NCBI GenBank assembly: GCA_950106755.1 | Contig: OX467083.1 | Coordinates: 26,655,029-26,719,028 of the forward strand | DNA: 64,000 nt | Source of the DNA: Climacium dendroides | Taxonomy: Eukaryota; Streptophyta; Bryopsida; Hypnales; Climaciaceae | Reading direction: 5' to 3' | Shown: in pieces, positions 49,381 through 60,759 of the stretch | How positions within the stretch are numbered: the stretch's first letter is position 1 | Layout: every line of letters begins with the position of its first letter | Translations under genes and position numbers: made by a program | The notes under the pieces: model-generated | What the model was told of the DNA's origin: nothing | The model's database searches: none | Seen by the model: the letters and a program-made list of their open reading frames with translations, nothing else

Positions 49381-52300
49381 ATGGCGGCTGTTGCAATCGA
49401 TGGGAGCTTTCTTGGGATGGCGATGGGGATGTCGTCGTTGGGGTCCTCGGTTGGGACGCCAGGCTTTGAGCTCAGGAGCGGGCATGGCGCCCTGTTGGGT
49501 GGCGGCAAGGAGATGAACGAATTGAGGCGGCAGGGGCGTTTGGTGCGAAGGCAGCTTCTTCAGGATGGAAGTGGGAGTGGTCGAATTGTGGCGAAAGTAG
49601 CGAGTGGGACGCGAAGTGGGAATAATAATGCCGCCGAAAATAAGTCGTTTCCGAATCCGCAGCGGATGATGTTGAATCGCTTGGTGAATCTGCCCATAGC
49701 GTCAGGGGCGATGGAGGCGCTGGAGCTCGAGCGCGGCGTGTGTAACCCCTTCCGCAAGTATACCCCCGAGAGGGTGAGCGCGTGCTTGCTTGCTTTAATT
49801 CTTGCAATTGATCGAAGAAATGAAAATGCATGAGAATAATGAAACCAAATACCTTAAGATACACGGGCTGTGGAGGAAGGGCGATCTGCAAATTACGTGA
49901 ATCTCGTGGTGCCTGAATTCTTGTTTCACGCAAGCCTCTTTAATCTCATCACCTATGACACAGATTGAATGTGAGACGGGCAACGATAGGGTGGCAGGTG
50001 TGCTGGATATTCTAGAATGTCATTGTAGAGAAGGTCTTTGTCAAGAGGTTTGAGAGTACCGTATGAATTATAATTTTGAGGCAAAGGGTTTAATCTAGAG
50101 CAGGGAAGCTTGCAATGCGGGGTGTTGTATGGGTGAAACCTAAGAACTCAGTGTGGGACATTATCTGCTGGAGCTTTGAAGAAGATTTCGTGGGACGAGT
50201 GCTGCTCAAGGGACGCCAATCCCTAGAATATACACATTCTGCGCGTTTTCTCCATATAATATGTACTGGGGTTAGATGAGCAACACCCTACCCGAAGTTA
50301 TCTCCTTTGAAATAGGTGACATGTACATGATCATGATCGCACTCGGAAAGACTCTGGGAGATTTGGCAATTGATGTGTGATGTGGTCCAGGTGCGGGAGA
50401 AAGTGCTGGAGTCACCTGGGGCCTTGTTTTCAGTCGTTGGTCGAGGCTTCGAGATCATCACCAGGTTGGGATTTTATTGGGCCAAAATCTCTTACGATTG
50501 TCTTGTTGGACGCGGTGAGGAGATGGTCCCCCTCCGTGCTGCCCAGCTTCGGAATCTTCTCTGTGACCTCGGGCCTTCGTTTGTCAAAGCTGGACAAGTA
50601 AGGGCACCGACACACTGACACACCATGGATTATTCTTTTGTTTGCAATTCGATTTCTTGAGGGCACAGCAATTGGTTAAGTTGAAGGTTTTCGCAATGTT
50701 AATTAGGTTCATAGATTCTTTACTCCTTTTGAACAAAGAGTAATGTCATCGAACGTCATCTGTATTGGCCTAGTCATCGGTTCATGTTATATGCTGCATT
50801 GAGGCTGAGAATACTATCTTCATTTTAAGCATATGTAGGAGCGCGATTTTGGTAGATGTAAAGCTCTGGGAAGAGATCTGTGGGTGCAAGACTTAAATTT
50901 GTTGAGATCAAATGTTCAATATTGTGCATGAAGTCTTTATGCAGTTTTTAACGGGGAGGTTGTAGACTTATATTGAAAGGATAGTAGACAACGTCATTTC
51001 TATTTGGGCATAGACACTGAACCAAGTCATGCTTCAAGTCCAACCAAATATACTATAGATGAGATGCTGTTGGTGACTGGGATCAGGTCCCTTGCGGTTT
51101 TAGTATCTTCTACGTTGCTTGCAGGTCATTAATTGTGTCTCATTGTATTATACAGGTATTGGCCAACAGACCAGATATTATACGTGAGGATTACATGAAT
51201 GAACTCTGCTTTTTGCAGGACGATGTGCCTGCTTTTCCTAACGAGGTATTGCATTTAATTTCCTTGGTGCAATATTCTGTGCGGGATTACTTACAGAAAG
51301 TGTTGCTGTAGTGTTATTAAAGCTCGTTGTAGTAACTTCGACACCCTGTTCTCAGTGTTGTTACTGTTGTTGTTCGATTTCGATTTTAGGTTGCATTCAA
51401 GATTATTGAAGAGGAAATGGGAGTGCCACTTGAGCAAGTGTTTAGCAAACTCTCGGCTTCGACAATTGCTGCTGCTAGTCTTGGTCAAGTGTATCGCGGG
51501 ACTCTTCGTAGCACAGGGGAGGAAGTGGCGATCAAAGTGAGTATTAGTCTTGTTGTCTTGAATACTTTCACTGAAGGTTCTTATTATTTACCCTTCTTTC
51601 TGTTTATAGTCTACTTAGTTTCCCAGAGGTTGACTGACAAACGGACCTCGGTGGTGAACAGGTGCAAAGACCAAATATCGAACCAATTATATACAGAGAC
51701 CTGTTTTTGTTTCGGAATATAGCCTCTCTGTTGAATCCCTTCAGTGTCCAGAAACTTGGATGCAACGCAGAGCTTATTGTTGATGAGTTTGGTGAAAAGC
51801 TTCTGGAAGAGCTCGACTACACCCTCGTAAGTTTTTTCGCCGCGCTTTTTATAATGGTTTTGATGGATTGGTCGTCAAAATTGTGTTCGCTTATCTTTGT
51901 ATTTACTGTGCTGAATTTGTGTTTTTGCAGGAAGCTCGTAACATTGAAGATTTTTATGAGAATTTTAAGGCTGATAAAACTGTCAAAATTCCACTTGTAT
52001 ACAAACAGCTGAGTGGCCAGCAAGTGCTTGTCATGGAGTGGATCGATGGCATTCGATGCACTGACCCGCAGGTTAGTGATCATCTTGTAGGCTTTTAATT
52101 CGTTCACCGTGTCTGAGCGTGAATGCTTCAGCTCCCATAGCATACCTTGCTGTGTTCCATGTCGTTGTCATCCTGGTATTATGTACATAATGCCGGGGAA
52201 CAAAAGTTACTTCATGCCATGTACTCGATTTGGCTATTTTTGTTTACTTACTTCTCTCCTATGTTATGCGCTCTTGCAATGTAGACTACCCGTTCCAAAT

Positions 52301-55300
52301 TTGGCTAGGCTCTAATAGTCTATTGTCTCTCTCTTTGCAGGCTATTAAGAATGCAGGCATTGATGTAGAGGCTTTTATTACTGTAGGAGTAAGTGCTGCT
52401 TTGCGGCAGTTGTTAGAATTTGGTCTATTTCATGGAGATCCACATCCTGGCAACATATTTGCTATGCGCGATGGGCGAATTGCTTATGTCGACTTTGGAA
52501 ACGTTGCAGAACTTAGTCAGGTAAGTTCTGAGAATATTGACTTATTCAAATCAGGAAATTGTGAAGTAGATTTTTTGTTTTTTGTTTTGACCGTTTTCTT
52601 GCATCAAATATTAGCAGTTCCTCTAGAGGTAGGAAGGTTGTACATGTACGGGATGTGTGACAGAGAAGCTGACTTGTTCGCTTAAAAATGGTCTTTCTCT
52701 GAGTCTGACGATCTTCCTGTGACTGGCAGAGAAATAAGCAAATATTGATAGATGCAGTTGTGCACGCTGTAAACGAGGATTATACGGAGATGGCAGGAGA
52801 TTTTACCAGACTGGGTTTTCTTGCTCCGGGCACTGATGTAACACCCATTGTTCCAGCTTTAGAAGCCATCTGGCAAAACTCTACTGGCAAAGGTTTAGCA
52901 GACTTCAACTTCCGTTCTGTTACTGGTGCGTAATACGATTCTTCACTTTATACATTTCCATTGATTCAAAATTTCTTTGAAAGATTTACTCAGATTGCAT
53001 TCTACTGTAATAAACTTTTCTTGCCTGGCAACTTATTTGGCAATGCACTGCCAGATTTCTTCTGTTTTCGCAGGAAGTCTCTTGTGCAGCTGTCTGTTGG
53101 AAGTATTGAAACAACTGTCCCTGTGTACATGTTTGCAGGGAAATTTAACCAACTTGTCTATCAATATCCTATTCGAATTCCAGAGAGATTTTCTTTAGTC
53201 ATTCGATCATTACTGACGCAAGAGGGCATCTGTTTAACACTTTCACCCGACTTCAAGTTTCTGGAGGTGCACATTTTAACTTCTGAAGTGGAAATTTCGA
53301 CCTGAAAGAATACTAGATACTTGCATATTATTTTAATCTTAAATTCTCATTTTTATAAGTTGTATTTTCCTTCAGTTTTTCCTCATCTAATCTAAACGGG
53401 TTTTTCTTTTAGGTTATAATTACGTAAATATAAATTTTCCACGATTAAAATCGCTAGCTGTTCCATTGGTGAGAATAAAGAATTGGATCTAAATGCCATG
53501 TTCGCTGTGCATTGCAGGTAGCATATCCATATGTGGCGAAACGACTGTTGACTGACCCAGATCCAGCTCTGCGGGAGCGGCTTCTTCAAGTGCTGTTCAA
53601 GGATGGCCTGTTCCAGTGGAAAAGACTGGAGAATCTGATTGTTCTAGCGAGGGAGCAAGTGACCATGATGAGTCGCAATCTTCCTGTCGATGGTGTCCAA
53701 CTCACGCCTGCCAACAGCAGCAGGTACTGGTTCATGGACCATGACCTTGCATATATAGACTTAAAATTAGAGAGATATCCTACTGAAATAAATAGAGGGG
53801 AACATTAACACTAAAGCGTCCAAGCTCAAAATAGAAAGTCTACTTTGGAAGTAAACAGTTTGTTCTAGTAACTTTCAAATCATATTTCAATAGTTTAAGA
53901 GTGTAGATAACGATTTATTCTTTCTATCAGGACTTTTTAAACGATTTATGTCAACTCCTATCGATTGGGAAGCGGCCATGTTCAGTAAAGCTTTTTTGAA
54001 GAGAACGGCTACGTAAGAAAATTCTTGGCAAATTTCATCAACTCTGTAAGGACGCTGCGGAATTAAAAGGACCGATGGTTGACTGAAAGGTAGAAACAAA
54101 GAATGCACCTATTGGTTCAGTAATCGGAGTATTTTTGTGACTACCTTGGTCGTGGGGGGCCGCGTCCTTCCATGGATAAAGAATCTTATGAGGGCAATTG
54201 GTGAATTTGTTAGAAAACAATGCGAAACCGAGACAAGATGTACTAAATATAGTAAGTTGTCACAAATTTATCTGAGGACTAGAATTAACTATTAATAAAT
54301 GGCTACTTTTAAAAGTTAAAGGCTGTAGCAACTATGCTAAATTTGAAAATATATAAAAATTTCCCTGGGGTTAATGGTAGCGTTTAACCCTTAAACGCCG
54401 GGCTGGTGACCGTGGAAATCAGCCCTTTTGGAACCGTGTGACATCATCTAGTTTAAAAAAAACAAAAATATTCATTGGGAGTCAAACTATTGTAGAAGAT
54501 CTCCCCTTTCCACCCCTAATTCCGAGGGTGAATAGTTGCATTTCTGTCCTACACAGGAGAATTCCTTGTCATTCATCAGACAAAAAACTTCCGCCGCGGC
54601 GTTTATGGGTTAAGCCCTCGATTACATAGCCACTAATTTTGGTAGCTATTTTGATAGTGTTTCATCAGTGCAGTTCATAAAGTTTTTGCACTATTGAATC
54701 AACAGTTCATTGCATTTCGTCTGAGGGTTGGACTTGGTGACTCAAGGTAGTGTATGCACTTGCTGTGGAAGTAGGGTTGGAAGATCGAGAAAACCAGCTG
54801 GTGGAAAATTGGACCTGACGGACACAATCAAAGATGGTGCAAGAGTCGTTGTCACAGACGCAGAGCTGCGGCGTCAACTGTTGATGGCTTTCACAGAAGA
54901 CTCCCGGTTACATGTTCGTGAGGTGAGCTAAAACTATTTCACGTAGTAAAATTTTCAGCTTTTTTCCTGGTTGTGCAGTTGTTGTTCTCAGCAATATCGG
55001 AGTATTTCAATCGAGTTTGTCATTTTAGAATCATGAATTCCAAAATCAAGTATTTGGAGTTGTTTTACATCTTGTTTGCTAATTTTGTACCATTATATTT
55101 GGGGTGATGACAGTTGTATGACATTTACCGGCTGGTAGAAGGAGAGTTCAACCCCAGCACGATGTTGAGAGACCTGGTCCAGGGTACGTACGTCTTTGAT
55201 TTTTCTAACTTTAGTTGATGTTGTGATTTTCAGGATAGTTTGTGCTTGATTTGGTAATAATGGATTCTCGTCTTGTCATGTGCAGGCCTACCGAATGCCA

Positions 55301-55356
55301 CTCGTGATTTGATGTTATCTTGGAGCGACTCGGTTCTTTCTGATCGTCGACGATAA
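49381..55356 (+). CDS. Chloroplast ABC1-like atypical kinase (ABC1K1/PGR6-like)
   Basis: Atypical kinase of the ABC1/UbiB family. By eye it is nearest to the plastoglobule kinase ABC1K1/PGR6, which affects plastoquinone and tocopherol metabolism. Thirteen exons: 49381-49773, 50391-50597, 51156-51245, 51390-51536, 51662-51826, 51931-52071, 52341-52520, 52730-52925, 53139-53266, 53518-53723, 54775-54922, 55114-55183, 55286-55356; all phases close, 713 aa. Residues 1 to about 90 are Ser/Gly/Arg-rich, as in a transit peptide. Family marks: KAGQ (197-200), Ala-rich loop AAAS (257-260), VAIK (Lys279), EELDY, EA (335-336), HGDPHPGN (412-419) and DFG (432-434). Conserved C-terminal blocks follow to LSWSDSVLSDRRR. 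Key residues are intact. Intron 10 holds a TTAA MITE and intron 2 a dispersed repeat. Confidence 0.93.
50838..51115 (+). repeat. Dispersed repeat in ABC1K intron 2
   Basis: It resembles 29785-30105 in word order (GTAGGAG, GAGATCTGTGGGTGCAAGA, GAGATCAAATGTT, GTGCATGAAGT, GGGATCAGGTC). The family is unknown; it could be a SINE, a LINE tail or a MITE. Confidence 0.5.
54384..54613 (-). mobile_element. Intact TTAA MITE (family A) in ABC1K intron 10
   Basis: It starts TTAACCCTTAAACGCCG and ends CGGCGTTTATGGGTTAA, inverted repeats with a single mismatch over the first 16 bases. The total length is 230 bp with TTAA at both ends. It is the best-preserved copy of the family, in opposite orientation to those at 6.8, 41.4 and 41.8 kb. 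It has no coding capacity. TTAA target use and CCC-starting ends indicate piggyBac-type mobilisation. Confidence 0.8.
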
Positions 55357-58300
55357 GATCTTGGTTGAGCAAACATGTACTATTAATGTATTGGTAATCA
55401 GTGAATCTCCACTATGTGTGTGCGCTTAGGATCTAGAGAGAGAAGAGTTGTCATTGACATTCATCACCCATTCCATAGAGTAATTGGTCGTCAGAGAGCT
55501 CAGCGTCGTCTGTACTCGCACGTGAAAAGATTCATTAGCATTGTTATCACAGATGAGTAGCAGAAGCCAAAGGGCCAGCTGCTCAGCTCCTCTCGCTTCG
55601 TAGGGAGTTTTGATTTGATTTTTGGAACCAGGGAGTTTCGGATAGTGTTTGACAAGAATAGGTATTTTTATCAAAATTCAGCTTACTATATGGTTCATGC
55701 AGATCTGCAAAAGTAGTATTGGAGAGTCTTTTCTTAGCCTGTACTGGCGCATTTTACGGTTGAGGTGCACAGGTATGTTCATATTGTATTATCGGAAAAT
55801 ATTTGTCAAGGCAATCAAATGGATTTTTGGAGTGCAGATGCACACTTATATGGATCTTATGTCTTCCATTTGTGGTTGCCTTACTTATTACACCATGCCC
55901 AACCCCACACTTTACATATTTAGAATAGCATTACCGGTATCTTATCATTGCAGCCTGAAACTCAAGAAACCTGTTTATATTTCAGTCGTCAACAGTTGGT
56001 TGACTTAGTCCCACTTCGCTTTTCCACGATGCATGAACAGCGGGTGTCTTTGATTCTAATCATTCTAAGTTATTATTGAGTGGATCTGTACACAAATGCT
56101 GCAATCTTCTGCAGTACGTGTAAGATAGAGTAATCCTAAAAACTTTGCATCCCCAGTGCTTACATTTTTTTATATTTTGCTTTCATGTTCTAATAGTTTG
56201 TTTATTTGAAAATTTAATGAAAACATTTTTACCCTTCCAAAGTCATTGCTCTCCCACACGCTCAAATCTTCAATGAAATCAGAGATTAGGATTTCAAGTA
56301 ATCGCCAATGTCAGCCGTGCCCAATTCAAATCAGGATGATTCTCGAGGAGGGGGAAGAACCGAAGGACGAGACTGACCCAAATGCAGCAAGTTTTTGTCC
56401 GACTGTCCCAAACTTCAGTAAGTTATCTATATGCTGAAGATAAGAATTCCAAGTTTTTTGTACCCAATTGCGATTCAACACCCTATTTGAACCAACCTAT
56501 TATGGCCTTGTAGAGTTCTATTTCTGTCCAAATTTAAATTTAAATACGGCAAGAAAATAACAGAAAATCTCCAGAAATCTCCAAATCATGGACAGAGAGG
56601 GGGAATAATTTAATGTGCCCCCAGTTCAACTTCCGAGGTCTCTCCGTCGCCACAAGGAACTTAACCCAAACTTAGCAACCTGCAACCACAGTACGGCATT
56701 CAGTGGTCTTGGGATCCACAAAGCAAATGACCAGCTGCATGGACGCAACAACAAAGGGCGGGGAGAACATGCAGTTCCGCTGCAGTCGACTCCAGCTCAC
56801 AGTCAAGGCATAAGCTAGTATGCTCTAAAAGTGACCATTTTTAGGGCTGCTCCGCCTTTTTCATAGGTTTCCGTGGACAAAAGTATTTTTAGATCATTTT
56901 TTAGGGAAAGGAAAATAGGTGTGGAACCTAACACAAGTGGTTTTGTATTTTTCCAACCATTTTTTAATTACTTATAAATTTTCAAAGATTTGGGGCATAC
57001 ACACCTATTTGTGACTGTAGGTCTCTCAAAATGCATTCACTTGCAACTTGTAAAGGGATGTGCAGAAATCAAAGACAATGATTGGCTCTTGTAATAGAAA
57101 AAAAAATCTTTCCTCGATTCATTCAATTGCTAAAGTGGTCCATTTAAGGATCACCTTATCTCCATTCTCCAACTAATAATAGGGGCAATTGGAAGAAAAG
57201 GGGCACTTTTATAGCATTAGGAAAAATTCAAGCTTTACAGAGGCTACAAGGTTTGCACCCTTGTGGTGCAATTCCAGAAAAAATATTATTGTTATTATTT
57301 TATTTTTTGGATTTGATATGGCATTAATAGTACCGCATTAGCGCCATACCAGATTGGCTATTTTTAAAAAATCCCAAGGTTGTTTTTTTGTCAAAAACAA
57401 CTCAAAATTTCCAATTGTGTTGCATTCATCCAAGAAAACAAAAAATATATATTTTTTAGAATCTAATAATAGGATATTTTACTTCACTTGTCTTAACCCA
57501 TGTGGTAAAAATTTCATAAAGTTTGATCATTGAACTATTGCTTGCTATTGGCTTTCCTACTTCAATTGTTGCTATCGTGTTAGTGACACTGCTATTGGAG
57601 TTTTTGGTGTTGCCTTGATGTTGCTTGTTATTGATGTTTTTACCTTCTACTATGTAGGTGATACCATTGCTAGTATTTTTTGGTGTTGCTTTGTTGCTCC
57701 TTATTGTTGCCATTTGATCCTTCGTTCCCGTATTGGTGATGTCGTAGTCAAAGAAGACCATTATTCAGATTTGTATGTAGACTTCAATGCTGAAGCCCTG
57801 TCCATCTTCTGCAAGTTGCCTTGGAAGATCCCAATTGAGAATTGTAGCTGCATTCTAGTAATACAATTGCCAATAGTTCTTGTTGGATGGATTTTTTGGC
57901 AGTACCCTACTCTTTGTTAGTCTTGGTCTAGAGGCAAGAAAGGTTTTATTCATGCATGCAAGTAGAAGGTGCATTTGGGTCTCTAAGGCACCATGTTCAT
58001 TGCATGCCCACTACCAAATGACTTTAGAACTTGCAACTAGAGAAGGAGGGATTGGGAGAGACGGAATAGAGAAAGATGAATCCATACTGATAGGTAGGGC
58101 CTATTGAATGTGTTGTTGCAATTTGATTTTAGGTTCATATGCAACACATTATAGAAAAGGTGCATTTAGTTGTGGTTGATAACTTGTTGGTCTAATGTGG
58201 GGTATGAAGTCACATGAATGAGGATACAAAAATGTTTGAATGTGACTTGATTTCTATCATTTCAGCATAATAGCAAGGCATTTTGAATGTTTGGAGAATA

Positions 58301-58732
58301 TGAACACTGTTGTGTAAATAAAGATTGTAACACACAACAAATTGAGTGCCACAACTAACATCAAATATGCAATCAAAAACTAATAAAGAATGCATAACAA
58401 ACATACCTTCAAGTGCCCCCCCTAGCAGCTAAGGAGTCCCTCCAATTTGCTAGAAACAAACACACACATAGTTAGAGATGACCCTTGATGATACTGCTAC
58501 AACAATTGTACATATTTAAGTCAATGTGTTGGTACATAGATAGGCCAATCAAATTGGTGAGGAAGTGACTAAAGGATTGTAGGTTGGATTGCAATGTGAG
58601 TCCCATCCTACAAAAGTTCATTTAACACTACAATTCCATGTGTTTAATGGTTCTAATGTCATCTCACATGACAACACTAAAGAAAACTCTAAATGTAGTT
58701 TGTTGTGAATTATTCTTGCACAATATTAACAA
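55357..58732. other. Intergenic region downstream of the ABC1 kinase
   Basis: Frames at 55649-56008, 56246-56437, 56615-56818 and 57615-57920 show no recognisable family. The last is opposite an Asn-rich minus frame and is low-complexity. Words near 57360-57530 faintly recall TTAA element family B. No gene is supported. Confidence 0.4.
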
Positions 58733-59605
58733 TATTAACAATAAAGAATTTATGCATTAAGTTTGCTTGCAATTATTCTTGCACATTTAGGTGTCTTTTG
58801 CGATTATTCTCTTACATTTTGTTGTCCTTTCAACTACCTAAGGCTTGTTGTTGGCCCTCTCTTGAAAAGAGCCCTTTCACCATCTCATGCCATGCCACCA
58901 CTACCTCATGCCAACATCTTTATCTTTATAATTAGCCTACTAATTCCATCTTTTCTTTTGGTTTTTTGAGGCTGGCCCACTTTCTTGAAGAATCTTATGA
59001 CTTCTTCCATAGGAGGGCAACTTTTCAACATCCTATGTGGACACTGAGCATTGGTTTCTAAATGCAAAAAAATTTAGAAATGCATGTAGAACCACTTCAT
59101 AATATTAGCAATAAAGAATTTTATGCATTGAGTTTGCTTGCAATTATTCTTGCACATTTAAGTGTCTTTTGCAATTATTCTCACACATTTTGTTGTCTTT
59201 CCGGCTACCCAAGGCTTGTTGTTGACCCTCTCTTGAAAGGAGCCCTTTCACCACCTCATGCCACGCCACACCACCATCTCACGCCACGCCACCACTTCAT
59301 GCCGCACCACCACCTCACGCCAACGTCTTTGTTGATTTTTTGCTTGTCAATCTTTATAGTTTTGGCTTTTCTCTTGACAAACCTAATCTTTTCAAGTTGG
59401 CCCTAGTTCCTTGAAGAATCCCATGACTTCTTCGTTGAGAAAGATAGCCACGCCTGCACTTCACGCCACCACTACCACCTCACGCCAACGTCTTTGTCAA
59501 TTTTGTACCTGCCAGTCTTTATAGTTCTAGCTTCTCTCTTGACAGACCTGGTCTTTTGAGGCTGGCCTAGTTTCTTAAAGAATCCCGCGACTTCTTCCGT
59601 GGCCA
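58733..59605. repeat. Tandem array of about 365-bp units (two full, one partial)
   Basis: Units start at about 58733 and 59099, and a partial one begins near 59455. The shared order is AATAAAGAATT, TATGCATT(A/G)AGTTTGC, TTGCAATTATTCTTGCACAT, AAGGCTTGTTGTTG, CCCTCTCTTGAAA, GAGCCCTTTCACCA, a CACC/CACGCC-rich strip, CGCCAACGTCTTTGT, then AAGAATC and GACTTCTTC. The open frames at 58705-58969 and 59062-59406 are products of this repeat, not genes. Confidence 0.65.
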
Positions 59606-59808
59606 CTAAGCATTTAGAGGTTAAGAGGAAAAAATGGATGGAATCAAAAATGGTTGATTGAGCACCTAGAGGTTAAGAGAAAAAAGTGGATGAAATAAAA
59701 AATGGTCGATTGAGCACCTAGAGGTTAAGAGGAAAAAGTGGATGAAATAAAAAATGGTCGATTGAGCACTTAGAGGTTAAGAGAAAAAAGTGGATGAAAT
59801 CACCAAAA
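59605..59808. repeat. 52-bp minisatellite, about four copies
   Basis: The unit is GAGCACCTAGAGGTTAAGAG followed by AAAAAAGTGGATGAAATAAA and AAATGGTCGATT. Copies 2 and 3 are nearly identical. The first and last are slightly diverged or cut short. Confidence 0.85.
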
Positions 59809-60579
59809 TCATTGCCAAACAATGATCTCCCAAGAATTTGGATGAAGTTTACTACTATTAGGAAAAACTATGGATGGAAGTAAATTAGTGATGGACGATT
59901 GATTCAAGTTGGACTCACTGCGCCTCAGGGTGCATGTTGCAAACAAAATTTTTTGGATGTTGCAAACAAAATTTCATGTCTGCCCGAGGTCCATCTCTGC
60001 CCGGGGTCCCTCCTCTTCAGCCAGGGCGGATGAGGACCCTGTGTGGACAGACGTCCCCGTTCGCCGCTCCCCTGGAGCCGGGCCCCGGCGCCCGGCCCCT
60101 TCGCTTTGACTGCGTCTGGCAGGGAGGCAGGGCGACGACCAAGCACCCCATCTTCCGCAACCGCAACTGCCCCCATTCCAACGCCTGCCCCTCACTTGCT
60201 CAGGACCCGGAAGCATCGAAAGCATCCTTTCCCCCGTCGGGCGAATGGACATCGCCCCAAAAGATTCGCACGGGGGCCCGATCTGCCGTCAGTGGTCCAG
60301 AAAGGGCTAGAACCCCGCAATGCAGCCCAGCGGCGTTCTATTGTGCTCTCTTCTGTTGGGAGCAACCGATTCTGCAAGCAGGGGGGTGTCTTGGTGGGCT
60401 GGCCCTGCTTGCTCGCTTTCGCTCGACACCCGAGCGGGGGCTCCAGGCTGGGCGTCATCAGATGCTCTCGAGGTGTCGGGAGGAAGCTCGATTGGAGAAG
60501 GGATGGCCGATGGATCGATGAGGCACTGGGGTTTTGGAACGGCGGTGAAGGGGAGAGGGATTGAGCACCGACTGGTGGG
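59809..60579. other. GC-rich upstream region of the DC1 gene
   Basis: At about 59935 and 59955 the word ATGTTGCAAACAAAATTT is repeated directly. From 59980 on, GC content rises sharply, as in a CpG island. Many overlapping open frames on both strands here (for example 59934-60521, 60043-60564) reflect that composition. None has a recognised motif. Confidence 0.4.
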
Positions 60580-60697
60580 TTGAGGGGTTGGAGGGCTGGT
60601 GTGATTTTGGGGGGTTGGGTGTTTTTGGAGGTTTGGGGTTTGATGCGATTTTGGAGGTTGGGGGGTTGATGTGATTTTGGAGGTTGGGGGGAGTGCT
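60580..60697 (+). repeat. G-rich repeats of about 28-35 bp before the DC1 start
   Basis: Three imperfect units share GATTTTGGAGGTTGGGGGG. The plus strand carries many runs of three or more G within about 110 bases, so a G-quadruplex is possible in DNA or in a transcribed leader. The tract ends about 65 bp before the ATG. Confidence 0.65.
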
Positions 60698-60759
60698 GGG
60701 AAGAAGGGGTTAAGGATTTTAGGGAGATTGGGAGGCGCCTCCTCGATATGTGAGTGAGG

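Noticed and set aside
58705..59406. Two similar open frames that look like paralogous small genes
   Set aside because: They are generated by the tandem DNA repeat; stops and starts do not fall at matching positions.
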